This document shows positions 12,345 through 22,739 of a stretch of 64,000 nucleotides of DNA, one piece after another (position 1 is the first letter of the stretch; each line of letters opens with the position of its first letter). The stretch covers positions 372,001 through 436,000 of the forward strand of contig NW_025954982.1 of assembly GCF_022376445.1 (NCBI RefSeq). Direction: 5' to 3'. Origin of the DNA: Fomitopsis serialis (taxonomy: Eukaryota > Basidiomycota > Agaricomycetes > Polyporales > Fomitopsidaceae). Below the pieces are notes generated by a model, which did not search any database, had not been told where the DNA came from, and saw only the letters and a program-made list of their open reading frames with translations. Position numbers and translations under genes: made by a program.

Positions 12345-13465
12345 TTTGCTCAAGAAATGCGAATGAGCAGGCCGCGCCGGGCGGATACACCAGATGCTCT
12401 GGACGGTCGTAAGTAGTGATGAGAAGGGTCGCTCGTGCCTTGCCTCTCAAAATCATGCTACAAATTTAATATAGGTCAGATGTTCCGACCTCGGTCGTCA
12501 TGGAGTTCGATCGAAGTCCCTGATCGCAACGATCTCCTCAGACTCAGCTTCGCCGCCCGGGCTTCTCGGGCTTTCACGAGTGTGTACTTACCGCTGACTT
12601 GAGTACTGACTGCGAGACATACTACGCTGCTATCAACGTGAGAGAAGCCCTCCTACCTTTGGGAGGAGGCGTTCGATGGTCAAAGTTCCAGGCGTCCGGA
12701 GGCAGCCAGATGCACAGGACCCAACTGCCCCGCAGAGAGCAAGGACACCCGGGCAGTTTTGCGCTTATAGCAACTACAACACGTGTTTTCACAGAGGGAG
12801 CGGCCCATCCACAAAGCCCTCCTCAGATCTATCCCTTCGGTCGGAGGAGGGAATAAGTACTAGCCAATGAGACCTGGTCGATCTTCACTAAGCCTTTCAG
12901 TGAGAGGGAGCAATTTCTGTGCATACGTGTGAGTAACCGGCGCGGCTGGGTGCCCAGGGCAAAACACTAACCTGTATACAGTATGACACGGCCACTGGCC
13001 ACAACGTCTGCCAGTGGTGGAACGACCCGGCCCAAAAGGTCTTCCAGAACACGAGATATGGCCGAGTCTGCGCGAGTCCCGGCGGTTGCTCGCTGACAGC
13101 ATCAGTGAGCGTTGGTCCTCTGTCATTACCGACCACTGGCAATCCGTAACGTATTTGACCCCACGGAATTGTATGGTATACGTTGCGCGCAAGCTTTGTA
13201 TCATGCAGCTGGGCTCACTCTTTTCCATCGTGAGCCTATAGCCAGGTCTTTATGAAGTAGGTTTAACGGGGCGTCCCGGGCTAAATATTACTCGTGCGTC
13301 CCAGATAAGTTGAAGACGTACTTCTCCTTTCGCGTTGCATGCAGGCATCAAAGGTAAGAAGCACATTATTGGTTGACTGGATTACGCGTCAGTGATATAC
13401 AGGTGAATTGCGTGTTATGTTCATTTGCCAGGCGCAGAAACTTCCTTGTTGGATGCATTACTTCT
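12345..13465. other. No gene recognised
   Basis: Reading frames are short on both strands. A stretch near 12980-13110 translates to a Cys/Trp-containing segment (GHNVCQWWNDPAQ) without clear exon borders. I do not support a gene here. Confidence 0.4.
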
Positions 13466-14881
13466 TCAAGCGGCATCGGGACGGTGCTCAGTCCCGCGAC
13501 TCTGGCGCCAAGTCTCAGGACCCTGGTCCAGCGATCAGTACGCATTCGCTCCAGCGAAGTCACCGCGAAGCGCCTCACCTGCTGGTTCTTGCTGCGCTGG
13601 TACTTGATCCTCCTCGCGAACCACTCCTCGCTCGTCTGGTGGCTCTCGAAGATACTCGCGTCCGACGCGCCCTTCACCGCTTCGGCGACTACCTCGCTCT
13701 CCTCGGTCAGAGCGCGCAGGACGACGCTGTCGCCCGGGCGCGTGAACATCGCAAGCGACCAACGCGGGAAGGCCGCCTGGGCGCCGGGGGCGGGGCTAAA
13801 AGCACGCAGGGGGATCCGCACAAGATTAACGGAGCGACTTTGACTGATGTGGCGTTTGGCACTTACACGACGCGGTGTAGGTTTGACTTGAGAATGCCGC
13901 CGCTAAAGATATGCATAGCGTCTCCAAGGTTGCAGACTGCGTGTCCCGGGATTGGCTGAGAGCGGTGTCAGTGCTGCCATGTAGCTCCACATGTGGAATG
14001 CGAGCATACCTTGATGTATTGCCACTTGTCGGAGCCCGGAGGCATGACTTGCAGACCGCCGAGGCGGTTGTGGAGGAATGTCTAGAGGTGGTGGAGCTGC
14101 GTCAGTTTTCGAGTAGTCTCCACGATCCGGATACCTACCATGGAGCCGAAGTCGGTGTGCGCACCGAGTGCCGCCTTCTCTTCGGAGATCCCGCCAGGGC
14201 GAGGTGGATTCTTGATGCACCGCGTCTCGCTCCCGCTGCTCTCGTCGAGCCGGTGCTTCCCAGAGAGCAAGCCTTCCTCGAACCCGAGTTTCTTCGCAAG
14301 AATTTCCATGAGCGTGAGGTTCACCTCGGCGGAGTGCTGTACGAAGGGCTGGATGGTGCGTTCCATGCGGGCATTGACAGTGGAGGGGTACGAGCGGTGC
14401 ACCGACTTCGGCCAGGCGAGCGCGTCGTCCTGCGAGATGTTGATGAACTCGACCGTGTCGCGTGCGCCGCTCTCGTCGGTGGCGTTGGCGCCAGGTGCCT
14501 TGTAACTGTTCAGGCTCCGTCAATGGGGCGGATGAGGGTGGAAGAGAATCACAAACCCGAATGACATTCCGTTATCGCCTTGTTCAAACTTCAGTTTCTC
14601 TTCGAAAGGTAGGTCCATAGTCTCGGAACCCATGTCGAACATTTGTGTGACTAGCTCATCTGCACCGTGGTTCTTCAAGCTATGACAGTGTACAGTCGTA
14701 AGACATTGAACAGTCATCCAGAACGTTGTACGTACTACCAGAAACCGAGGGTGGTGGCGGCCTTCCAGAACTTGTCGATTTCCTCCTGGTCACCGGCCTT
14801 GAGGAGCTCGTAGTCGACCACAAGAAGCGGATGAGTGGAAACGTTCTCGGGGAAGGGCGGGAGAGTAGTGAGGCCAGGCAT
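13466..14881 (-). CDS. 2OG-Fe(II) dioxygenase (isopenicillin-N-synthase-like), copy 2
   Basis: This is a paralog of the gene at 1812-3263, in opposite orientation. The start MPGLTTLPPFPENVSTHPLL lies at 14879-14881; the first exon ends at about 14736 after GFWY, the same intron position as in copy 1. Later exons give LKNHGADELVTQMFDMGSET, DTVEFINISQDDALA-type sequence, RMERTIQPFVQHSAEVNLTL, the iron ligands in GAHTDFGSM and SNLHRVV, and RWSLAMFTRPGDS with the arginine for 2-oxoglutarate. After a last intron the protein ends GPETWRQSRGTEHRPDAA at the stop 13466-13468. The reading frame is intact throughout, unlike copy 1. Function and substrate are unknown; such genes often belong to secondary or xenobiotic metabolism. 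Confidence 0.88.
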
Positions 14882-17520
14882 ATTAGAGTCAGTAGCTGAC
14901 CAGTAGACGCAGTGTTGTTGCTGTAGTGAAAGGGACTGAGAAGACGGGTTGCTGGCCACTGCTGCACTGAGGGCCTTGCTTTTATACATTTACAACCAAG
15001 CAAGAGAACCGCCCGGTACAGCGAACCTTCCCCCCTTCACAATACAGCCAGCATGGCCGACACGGAGCCGCTCGGCCTGAGCTAGACGACGGAGGCTCTG
15101 AGATGACTGCATGAGCAGATTCATGACAAGGACTGGAGAATCGGCGATCGGATTCCCTTCTTTGCGTATTCTCTCCGAGGCGGAACAAAGGATAACGTAC
15201 GACGAGCAAATGAACGTTTCCAGGCAATGATATCGCGCTTGTTCAGGGATGTCCGGCGCCAGAGTTCCAATCAACCCACGCAGCTGTCAAACAGGCCGTG
15301 TGCTGCTTCTTCACTATCGTCAGCGCGTCAGCATCTGGGAACTACGTCGAAATTGGGGGGAATACAGACTATTCTTTCGACGAGAATCCCACGCTCATTC
15401 GTTGGTACCGAGATGCAATTCTCGCTTGCTGAGGTAGAGCGCCCGACTCCACCTTCGTACTGCAGAACTGCGGCACGCGGGCAACGGCGAATGTAACATC
15501 GTGTCGAAATCACCTCATATAACTCGGACCGTAACGTCCGAAGGGCTGATCCTGGTCGAAGCGAGATATTGTCATTGGTAATATCCTCATGGGTAACCTG
15601 TCATTGTGAGTTCAGTCACGGCATGGAAACCAATCCGACAAATCCTTGGGAGCATTTAATGATTGGGATGGCCTGCATTGAGGGGATGCGCTACGCATGA
15701 CGCACCACAGACCTCTTCCGTGGTCTAAAAGGAAGAACCTACGAACCAGACACGGAGTTGGTGAACCAAGGACATCCGTCGAGGAACAATCATAGCTGGT
15801 ACTCGAGTATTGTCTCTCTCACCACAACGACTATTTGAAGCAAATGCGCAGCTTCAACATATCGAAGAACGGTCTCTGTTGAGAGCTTACAAAGGGCGAC
15901 AAAGACCTAATGTTTGAGAATCATCCTGCCGGCGTTGGTTGAACAAAGTCCGAGTCAGTGGAATCCACGGATTGACTTGGCCGCTGAGGTAGAAGGACTC
16001 ACCATTACAAGTCAACAAACGCAATGCTTGCATCTGCCTAGACAATTCAGCTTCATAACACCGTGCCATAGATTCAGTTGTTGCGGTGGAGGGCAAGGTA
16101 TATACTTGCCGCGGTGCTTGCAAGTTGCGACGCACCAGCCTGAGTGGCTGAGGGTGGTGTGACATGCAGATCTCGATCTGGCGATTCCGGAATCAGCCAC
16201 CGGTCAGCCACAACGATTGAACTCAAGTCGCACTGCTGTCAGACCACTGGTGTGTAAAGACCCTCAGGAACTGCAGCGCACTGCGTTGATGTTCACTCAC
16301 CGTCGGATTTCTCAACCATAGTCCTCGATCTGGAGGGGTCGCCTTCAATGGCAAATGTGACCACTGGGACACTAGATCTCAGTGAGAACGTGATGTTCAA
16401 GACTTCCACTGGAAGTTGTCGACTCAGATATCGTCAACGAATCGTCGGTCTACGACTAGATCTCTGTATCTCTGTATCTGATAGGACACATGAGCTCTGG
16501 CATACTATATTGGTACGTCATCGACTTCATTTCCCCAGACGTCGCGGGAACCTATCTGAAGCGCTTTGGCGGGCGAGTCGAGGCGACGAAGGATAAGCTT
16601 CAGTTCCAGGATATCATACCAGAAAGACGCCACGGTCATGGAAGCTGTATTGTCTAGGCCATGTCGTCGTCAGAGCTGCTGTCGCAGAGATATAATCTCG
16701 GTACCGTTGACAACATGAAGGACCGCCGACTCTCGAGTCCGCCTTTGACTCGGCCACTTGTGAGTGCTGGACCGTTCATATCCGCCCGCGCTACATACTA
16801 CTGTGTAGCCCCGGCCTCATAGCGTCTGCAACTGTGCAACAAGACGACCACTGCATGCGCTTCTCATCTATTCAGCTGCCATCACTCAACGTATTTGTCC
16901 TCCTAGCTCCAATCATCTACGCTCGTCCTCGATCTCAATTGTCTCTTTGCGCTAAGATACCATTCGACACGTTGTGATGTCAGCATTCGACAGCTGCGCG
17001 TAGAAAGCTCTCATACCGCAGTACGCGAATATGTAAATGTGCAAAGCTTCCTCATCCAGCCAGCGCGAAAGTAACGACAATGCTCGCTTGTGATTGAAAG
17101 GGCCCAGACTCATGCGCAGCTCGAGGAATTGGCGTCTGGAAACATCCTTTGGACCCTCGTTTACTCGGGTCCGTCTCGTTGTGGTCGCCATACGCATGCA
17201 TCGTACCACCACTGTCAGTCACAAAGCTCTGAAGAAGAGCACAACGCTGATCGCAATAATTCGCGGGCCTTTTTTAGGTTTCAAAAGGGCTATCATACTG
17301 CCTAGTCGATGTGCATCAGCTTGGAACAATAGTAGCCGCCCACAGTTCCATCACCACATAGCTTGAGGGATGCTATCCAACTCTATCGACCCTGCCACCA
17401 TCTCGTTCCATTCGGCATCTTGTGGCATTCGTGTAGACGAACTCTAAAGGTGGGGTCTTGCAGTCAACGGTTACTATCCGACGTCGCTGCGTCTAGTACT
17501 TGGCAATCCACGACTATGGC
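14882..17520. other. Gene-poor stretch
   Basis: There are 2.6 kb without a convincing gene. All frames are below about 160 codons, mostly overlapping on both strands, and lack intron-bounded conserved pieces. The first few hundred bases should hold the promoter of the dioxygenase on the minus strand. Nothing else can be supported. Confidence 0.45.
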
Positions 17521-19500
17521 TCATGCCCAGATACCTGCTGTGATGTGCGCCCGCCATCGCCGCACGATCATCCCTACGCAAATAGGGCCCACCAAAGTAC
17601 ACAACAAGACTGCCCATATGCACACCAAGAACCCCTCCTCGCTCAGCAGACCGCTCGCGCTGTCAGCCGACCCGCCCGTGGCCGACCCGTTTCGGGCGAT
17701 TTGGGCGATCAGAAGGCCTATCTCGCCCCGGGAGACCATTGCGACGCCTATGAAAGCGGCAGGGTATATCGACAGATGCACGGGCTCGCGGAGGGTGTCA
17801 GGTCTGTTGCTGTGTTGAGGGGAAGGCGAGGGCCCTGAAGCGCGCGCTGCCCGTTCTGTCGGACTGTGGCGGACGCCGCGGCTACCAGTAGCCAAGACGG
17901 ACCACAGCATGATTGGCAGCCCGACTGCGAGCTTTCCTATGCACATGAGTATAGCGTATAGCACGCCCCGCCAGAGGATTCTCGGCCTCCACAACAAGAG
18001 AAACGGCTGTACGCGCAGTCAGTACGAGTATGTCTCATCATGAGGTTGAACTACTGACGATGGCGTAGCCAATACTGGCAAAGAACACAGGGGCGAATAT
18101 GTACTCCTGTAATGGACCGAATGTACGAGCATACGTCAGCTCGAAGGACAATGCAGCCGCCCGGTCGTCCGATACGGCACGCTGCTCATCTTGAGCATGG
18201 TCATCATGAGGTGGTCGTGCGAGGTAGGAAAGAGCTAGACCGGCCATGTAGGCTCCAAAGAGCATACTGCTCCCCGTATCTAGATGCAACGCTTCAGCTT
18301 CAGCCTTCGCCTCGCCCAAATGACCTGATTACTCACAGTACGCTATCGTGAGGAACGCACCCAGAACGCAGACCATGACGGAAACTTTGACGAAATCCGC
18401 ATGGGACTCAGTACCCCATTCGCTTCGAGACAGCAGGCGCTTCCATCCCCAGTCCTTGCCTTGACGCCGGGGAGCACACCACCGTTCACCAACCCCGCGG
18501 AACCAGAAAGCGGGACGCAGAATGAAGCGGGCCAAGATTGGTACGACGAGAGCGATGAGAAGAGACGAAAGCAGAGGCCGTATGAGAGTCCATGCAAGAT
18601 TTGAGTCGGACGGAGACGATGATTCTAGACTTGCTAACGCGGGTATGAGCGCAGCGATGACAAGACCGACTATGTCGTCGATAATGGCAGCACTAGTAAG
18701 CACGGTACCGATCCTGGTCTGTTGCAATGAAGGTGGTCCTGAAATCGGCGCGCAAAACGAGGCTTGAGACGTGCGAGATGCACCCCCTGTGGGCGTCTCT
18801 GCGGTAGAAGGCGCAGGATCACAGGGAAGCTCTCGTACTTCTGCGCGTGAATTTTCAGTCTCACGATTATAGTAGCGCATCATCGTCGTACCTTCTCTCC
18901 GCTTCTCAATCTCCAGACTGGTGACCGTTGAGGATGTGTGACGGCTGACACTATTCAGAGCGGCCAAGGTGGTACCGAGACTAGTTGATGAGAGAGCTGC
19001 GCCTGCAGCAAATGCTTCCAACGACGAATATCCGTAGCCGGCAGTGAGGAGTGCAAAGGACAGTGCTATGGGAAACCCGATCCCGGTCAGAGCGCAAATG
19101 CAAGACAGGGGTAGGTTAGGCAACAGGAGGGAGAGGTTCGTGGAGAGGCCTCCTGTGCAATCGATGTACGTAGGATATGATAAGTATTGCACCGTCTCGC
19201 AACCTATTGACATGAGACGAGCTAACCTTCGAAGATGAGGCACACTAGTCCGAGATAACCCAACACATTGAATGTTGTCTCCCACTCCGTTGGGAGTACG
19301 CCAGCTAGCGGTGCACCATACACCATGCCAAGGAATAGTTCGGCCACCAAGCCTGCATGCAGTGTAATGTCTGCCGTAATTCGGAGGAGATTGAGAAAGA
19401 ACAGGAAGGACAGGGCGATGAGCAGAGTCGGAAGCGAGGGCTGAGCATACGGGAAAGCAGACGTCGGCGTAGCAGGCGCCGCCAAGGATGATATGTCCAT
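17521..19500 (-). CDS. CPA-type Na+(K+)/H+ antiporter
   Basis: This is a cation/proton exchanger of the Na_H_Exchanger family, expected in a cell or organelle membrane and used in pH and ion balance. The start is at 19500. Exon 1 has hydrophobic segments LPTLLIALSFLFFLNLL and TTFNVLGYLGLVCLIFEG. After an intron (about 19154-19230) the frame continues GGLSTNLSLLLPNLPL, then FAAGAALSSTSLGTTLAAL and IGTVLTSAAIIDDIVGLVI, the antiporter core with its membrane acidic pair (DD). A 54-nt intron before TGSSMLFGAYMAGL and a further intron lead to LLWRPRILWRGVLYAI. The last segment has FIGVAMVSRGEIGLLIAQIA and CTLVGPICVGMIVRRW, ending at 17521. A hydrophilic loop rich in Ser/Glu lies between helices. 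The reading frames join cleanly. The transported ion is not certain. Confidence 0.86.
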
Positions 19501-19789
19501 CGAGTGTATAGGAAAGATGAAATGGGTCGAGTCTATGTCAGCCCTACAACATTAACAAATCAGTACGACGATACATGTCTCCCACATTGCGGCTGATCCT
19601 CCTCAATACTGCGTCCATCGGAGGGACATGACATACGTTCAGAACAACAACGCAACCTTCCGATGTGTAGGCAGACAAGTCAAACTTAAGCCCCATGAAA
19701 GCTAAGAATTCGCTGGTCGAGAAGAGTAAGTATGCAGAGAGTTTGTAACGTTTCGGATATGGTAGTCGACGTCGGTGTCAGGCCGCTAA
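19501..19789. other. Intergenic, upstream of the antiporter
   Basis: This short region holds the likely antiporter promoter (transcribed leftwards). Its right end includes the TAA (19787-19789) that is duplicated on the far side of the foldback element. Confidence 0.5.
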
Positions 19790-19855
19790 CACTGCGGACA
19801 AACCGCGTTGTGCGAAGCACTCACATGGTACTTACATTGAAAGGGCGTGTATATT
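19790..19855 (+). repeat. Left terminal inverted repeat of the MITE
   Basis: This 66-bp arm starts CACTGCGGACAA and ends GGGCGTGTATATT. It pairs imperfectly with 20033-20098. Confidence 0.85.
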
Positions 19856-20032
19856 TTTACGGCTCTAAGTCGGAGCTCCTAACATAGGGAATGGGATTCC
19901 TTTGTTCGGCCTAACATTTTGAATGTTCCTAGAATCGGGAATGTAAGTGTTATGTTCTTCCTATGTTCCGAAATCGTGCCATGTTCTAGGAATGTACTTC
20001 CCATGTTAGGGAAGTTCGCTTGATGGCTTACT

Positions 20033-20098
20033 AATATACACGCCCTTGCAATGTTAGGCCTATGTAAGCGCCTCGCACAATCCGGGTTGTCCGCAGTG
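20033..20098 (-). repeat. Right terminal inverted repeat of the MITE
   Basis: This 66-bp arm, read on the minus strand, starts CACTGCGGACAA and ends GGGCGTGTATATT. It matches the left arm with scattered differences. Confidence 0.85.
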
Positions 20099-20101
20099 TA
20101 A

Positions 20102-20852
20102 CGCCCGATGATGGACATGCGCAGATCGGTATCTAACTTGAGCGTCTATTCCCAAATCCAACCGAAACGTGGCCGAGTCAGCAACGGTCAAGTTGTGAGG
20201 CATTATCTCGCCTTTTTCTGTGGATCATGAAACCAGTGCTCATAGACGTGCTGCAGTACCTTCAATAGAAGCTCTGAACTTCACAATTGCAGGTACTATT
20301 CATCGGCTTCATGAAGGCACTACAGCAAGCTGGCAGACATCTCGAGATGCTGCAAGCCAAGACGGGGCTTGAAAGAAACCGATTGAGCCTCAAACTTGCC
20401 TACTCAAACCCTGGTTGCGAAGTCTCCGGCCTATGCTAGTGAGTCAGTGCCTCATTTCTCCCCCGGGCCGCTCGACTTGGCGGCAGTTCCATGGACTTGC
20501 TGTTGAATGGTGAGCAAACAGATACACAACCTCATCCGGTTTCCATGCCAGCAGCATGATTTGCCATTTTAGGATTTGGTTGCCAGGAAACAAAGGGCAC
20601 CGTGACGTGCATAGAAAGAATCGAGAATAGTCATTTCTGGACGCTAAGTTATCGCTGTAATGGGACTTGATCTTGATGTCGGCCACGGCTATTCCCGTAT
20701 GTGGCCCATATCAATGAGGAACGCACAAGTTCTCAAGGCATCGTCACTTAACCTCAACTCTGCCCCCCTCATCGACTGTGGAAGTTCTCCAGCCTGAGTC
20801 TGCACCCAGGTTCCAAAATTTCCAAACCTCCAACAAACACTCGCATCCGAAC
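20102..20852. other. Intergenic, upstream of cyclin
   Basis: No gene was recognised. The right part probably holds the promoter of the cyclin gene that starts at 20853. Confidence 0.45.
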
Positions 20853-21902
20853 ATGTCATCATCTTCAGCTCATTGGCACGTCACCGCTGGCCATGCGTCG
20901 CACTGGCAAGACTCGCAAGAGGATCACGTCGATGAGGGAGCGCAATCGGACACAGGATTATGCTCACCGTCAATGACAATGTCCCCGTCCACATGCGGCG
21001 TCGTGGTGGCCACAATGATAGCAACTGCCCTTGGATTGCCACCCCCAAACACAATCGCACGCAGCAACAACGACGAAAGCCGCGGAACGAGTACTGATGG
21101 CCCTAGGCTTTCGCCGTCGCAATCCACAGAGTCAACTCCTATTGCAGCTTATGCTGCACCCGATGCAACTCGGATTCAAGTTCAAGCAGGCCGTGTGCTC
21201 GTTCCTGAGGTGAGCAGCGGGTAAGTGTGTTGACGGTACACTTCATTCACCGCATACTATCAGTGGGCAAATCCCCCAGCGGACCAGGTCAAGGCGACAG
21301 CCAAACTCTGCATACAATTTCTCTATGCCCATTTCGAGGTCTGCCCGGTCAAGGGCTGGGTTCTCCAACCTACAGGAGAACGGAGGATTGGGACAGCAAC
21401 GCCCGCCCAAACTCGACAACACACTGAACACTATATCTATAGGTTGTTGCTGCAGTCGAAGCTTCACGAATGCGTGACGTTTGTGGCCTTGATGCTGTTG
21501 CATCGCGCGCATCTCACTGGCAAGCTTAAACGCCCTGATGACCCGAGGCCACCGCCCGCGGTTGGACACAAGATATTCCTCGCTGCATTCATCGTTGCAT
21601 CCAAGATTATCTGCGAGAGGAGCTACAAGAACAGCGTCTTCGTCAAGTGGATGACGTCGGAACGGTTATCCAAGGCGCTGTGGATTACGGAGACGGATTT
21701 GTTGCAGCTCGAGCGAGTGTTTTGTGCAGCGCTCGGTTGGTCTCTACACGTCGACAACAAGATCCTGGCGACCTTTACACGCAACGTCAAAAGCCACTAT
21801 GCTGGCGAAGGACCCTACCCAGTCTACGCCGCCGGGATCTCTAGCAGCAAGATGCCTGCCCCGGTGTCATCTAGCCCATCTGACGAAGAGGTAGCAGATT
21901 AA
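20853..21902 (+). CDS. Cyclin-fold protein, PHO80/Pcl-like (copy A)
   Basis: This is a cyclin N-terminal-domain protein that probably binds a cyclin-dependent kinase. The start at 20853 gives a polar, Ser/Thr-rich head (MSSSSAHWHVTAGHASHW) that runs to RVLVPE. After an intron comes WANPPADQVKATAKLCIQFL; after a second intron, SKLHECVTFVALMLLHRAHL, the hallmark helix of the family. Then follow HKIFLAAFIVASKIICERSY, NSVFVKWMTS and LLQLERVFCAALGWSLHVD. The C-terminus has HYAGEGPYPVYA and an acidic end (SPSDEEVAD). The same GDGPYP/GEGPYP motif occurs in the two other cyclins of this window. It resembles the fungal PHO80-type group; the partner kinase is unknown. Confidence 0.78.
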
Positions 21903-22739
21903 GAAGCCACTCATATCACTGGGTTTGCGACAGTCATGGTGGCATCGAGCGACAGCGAAGACGTCGGACCGGAACGAAATTCTGGAACCCGCAGTTCGAT
22001 TCGAACTTGCTACAGTTGCTACCGGACATCTTTCCACCAGTTTAAGTTACCCGGTTTCCAATACTCTTCAGCCTCCCACAACACTTAATCGTACGCTCCG
22101 CTTTTGCTGTTCATGTAACGCTATCCACCTCGTCGCTCTTTGTTGTCTACGTTGTTTCAGTTGTATCGCGTCCATCCTTGCTCTACTAGACTGCTCACAT
22201 TATATCAGGTCACTCCTGCTCTCCACTCATTCGTGCTGTACTCGCATCGCATAGTGCTCGCTCTATGTACACCGTTATATCCTTAATAAACGATACATCT
22301 AATCTCGCTAACATTGGCTCACTGTCGACGTCACCAAGACTCATAAAATCAGGGGGGAAAGGACCAAATCACGACCACAAAGAGGATGGTCGAAGTGATA
22401 TATGACAGGCGAGAAGGCACTGGTCAGGCAGCACCTACGACGAGAGTCGACTGTCCGGTGGTGTCAAGATCAATCATTTTTAGGCGCATGTAGCATGCCG
22501 CATCGACCGCAAGCCGCCTGACCAATCGTACGATGCAAGTCTCTGAAGACCTATGCTCACCGACACCGGCACCTGCAGCCCGCTTTCAGAACGGTCATCC
22601 GAGAGTCAGAGCGTCAACGTCACCAGAATTACTAAAGAGAATAAATACATCCACCAAACAACGCAAAGAACCGATCCTGTCCTGCCGTCCTACCGCCAAC
22701 GGCGTCATCCTTCCTCCACCGTCCTCAAGGTCTTACACC
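21903..22739. other. 3' intergenic region between convergent genes
   Basis: This lies between the cyclin stop and the SEC63 stop. A possible polyadenylation signal, AATAAACGATAC, occurs near 22286. A T-loop-like GTTCGATTCGAAC at about 21995 is not part of a tRNA. No gene was recognised. Confidence 0.5.

Larger units (their letters stand above)
19790..20098. mobile_element. 309-bp foldback MITE (CACTG ends, TAA target duplication)
   Basis: The element begins CACTGCGGACAA and ends TTGTCCGCAGTG, with TAA directly repeated outside both ends (19787-19789 and 20099-20101). The outer 66 bp on each side (19790-19855 and 20033-20098) are imperfect inverted repeats sharing the inner end GGGCGTGTATATT. 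The inner part is also partly self-complementary (CTAACAT..GGGAA..ATTCCT on both arms), so the whole unit could fold as one hairpin. Short ATGTTC / TAGGAATG motifs recur inside. There is no coding capacity. The CACTG terminus with a 3-bp duplication fits a CACTA (EnSpm/CMC) derivative; a TAA duplication also fits PIF/Harbinger. The transposition history is inferred from structure only. Confidence 0.85.

Noticed and set aside
12860..13240. Frames on both strands with Cys/Trp segments (GHNVCQWWNDPAQ)
   Set aside because: No start, junction or family match could be built around them, and the frames on the two strands overlap.
21985..22020. T-loop-like GTTCGATTCGAAC that could suggest a tRNA
   Set aside because: There is no A box, acceptor stem or anticodon arm at the right distance on either strand, and the motif is simply self-complementary.
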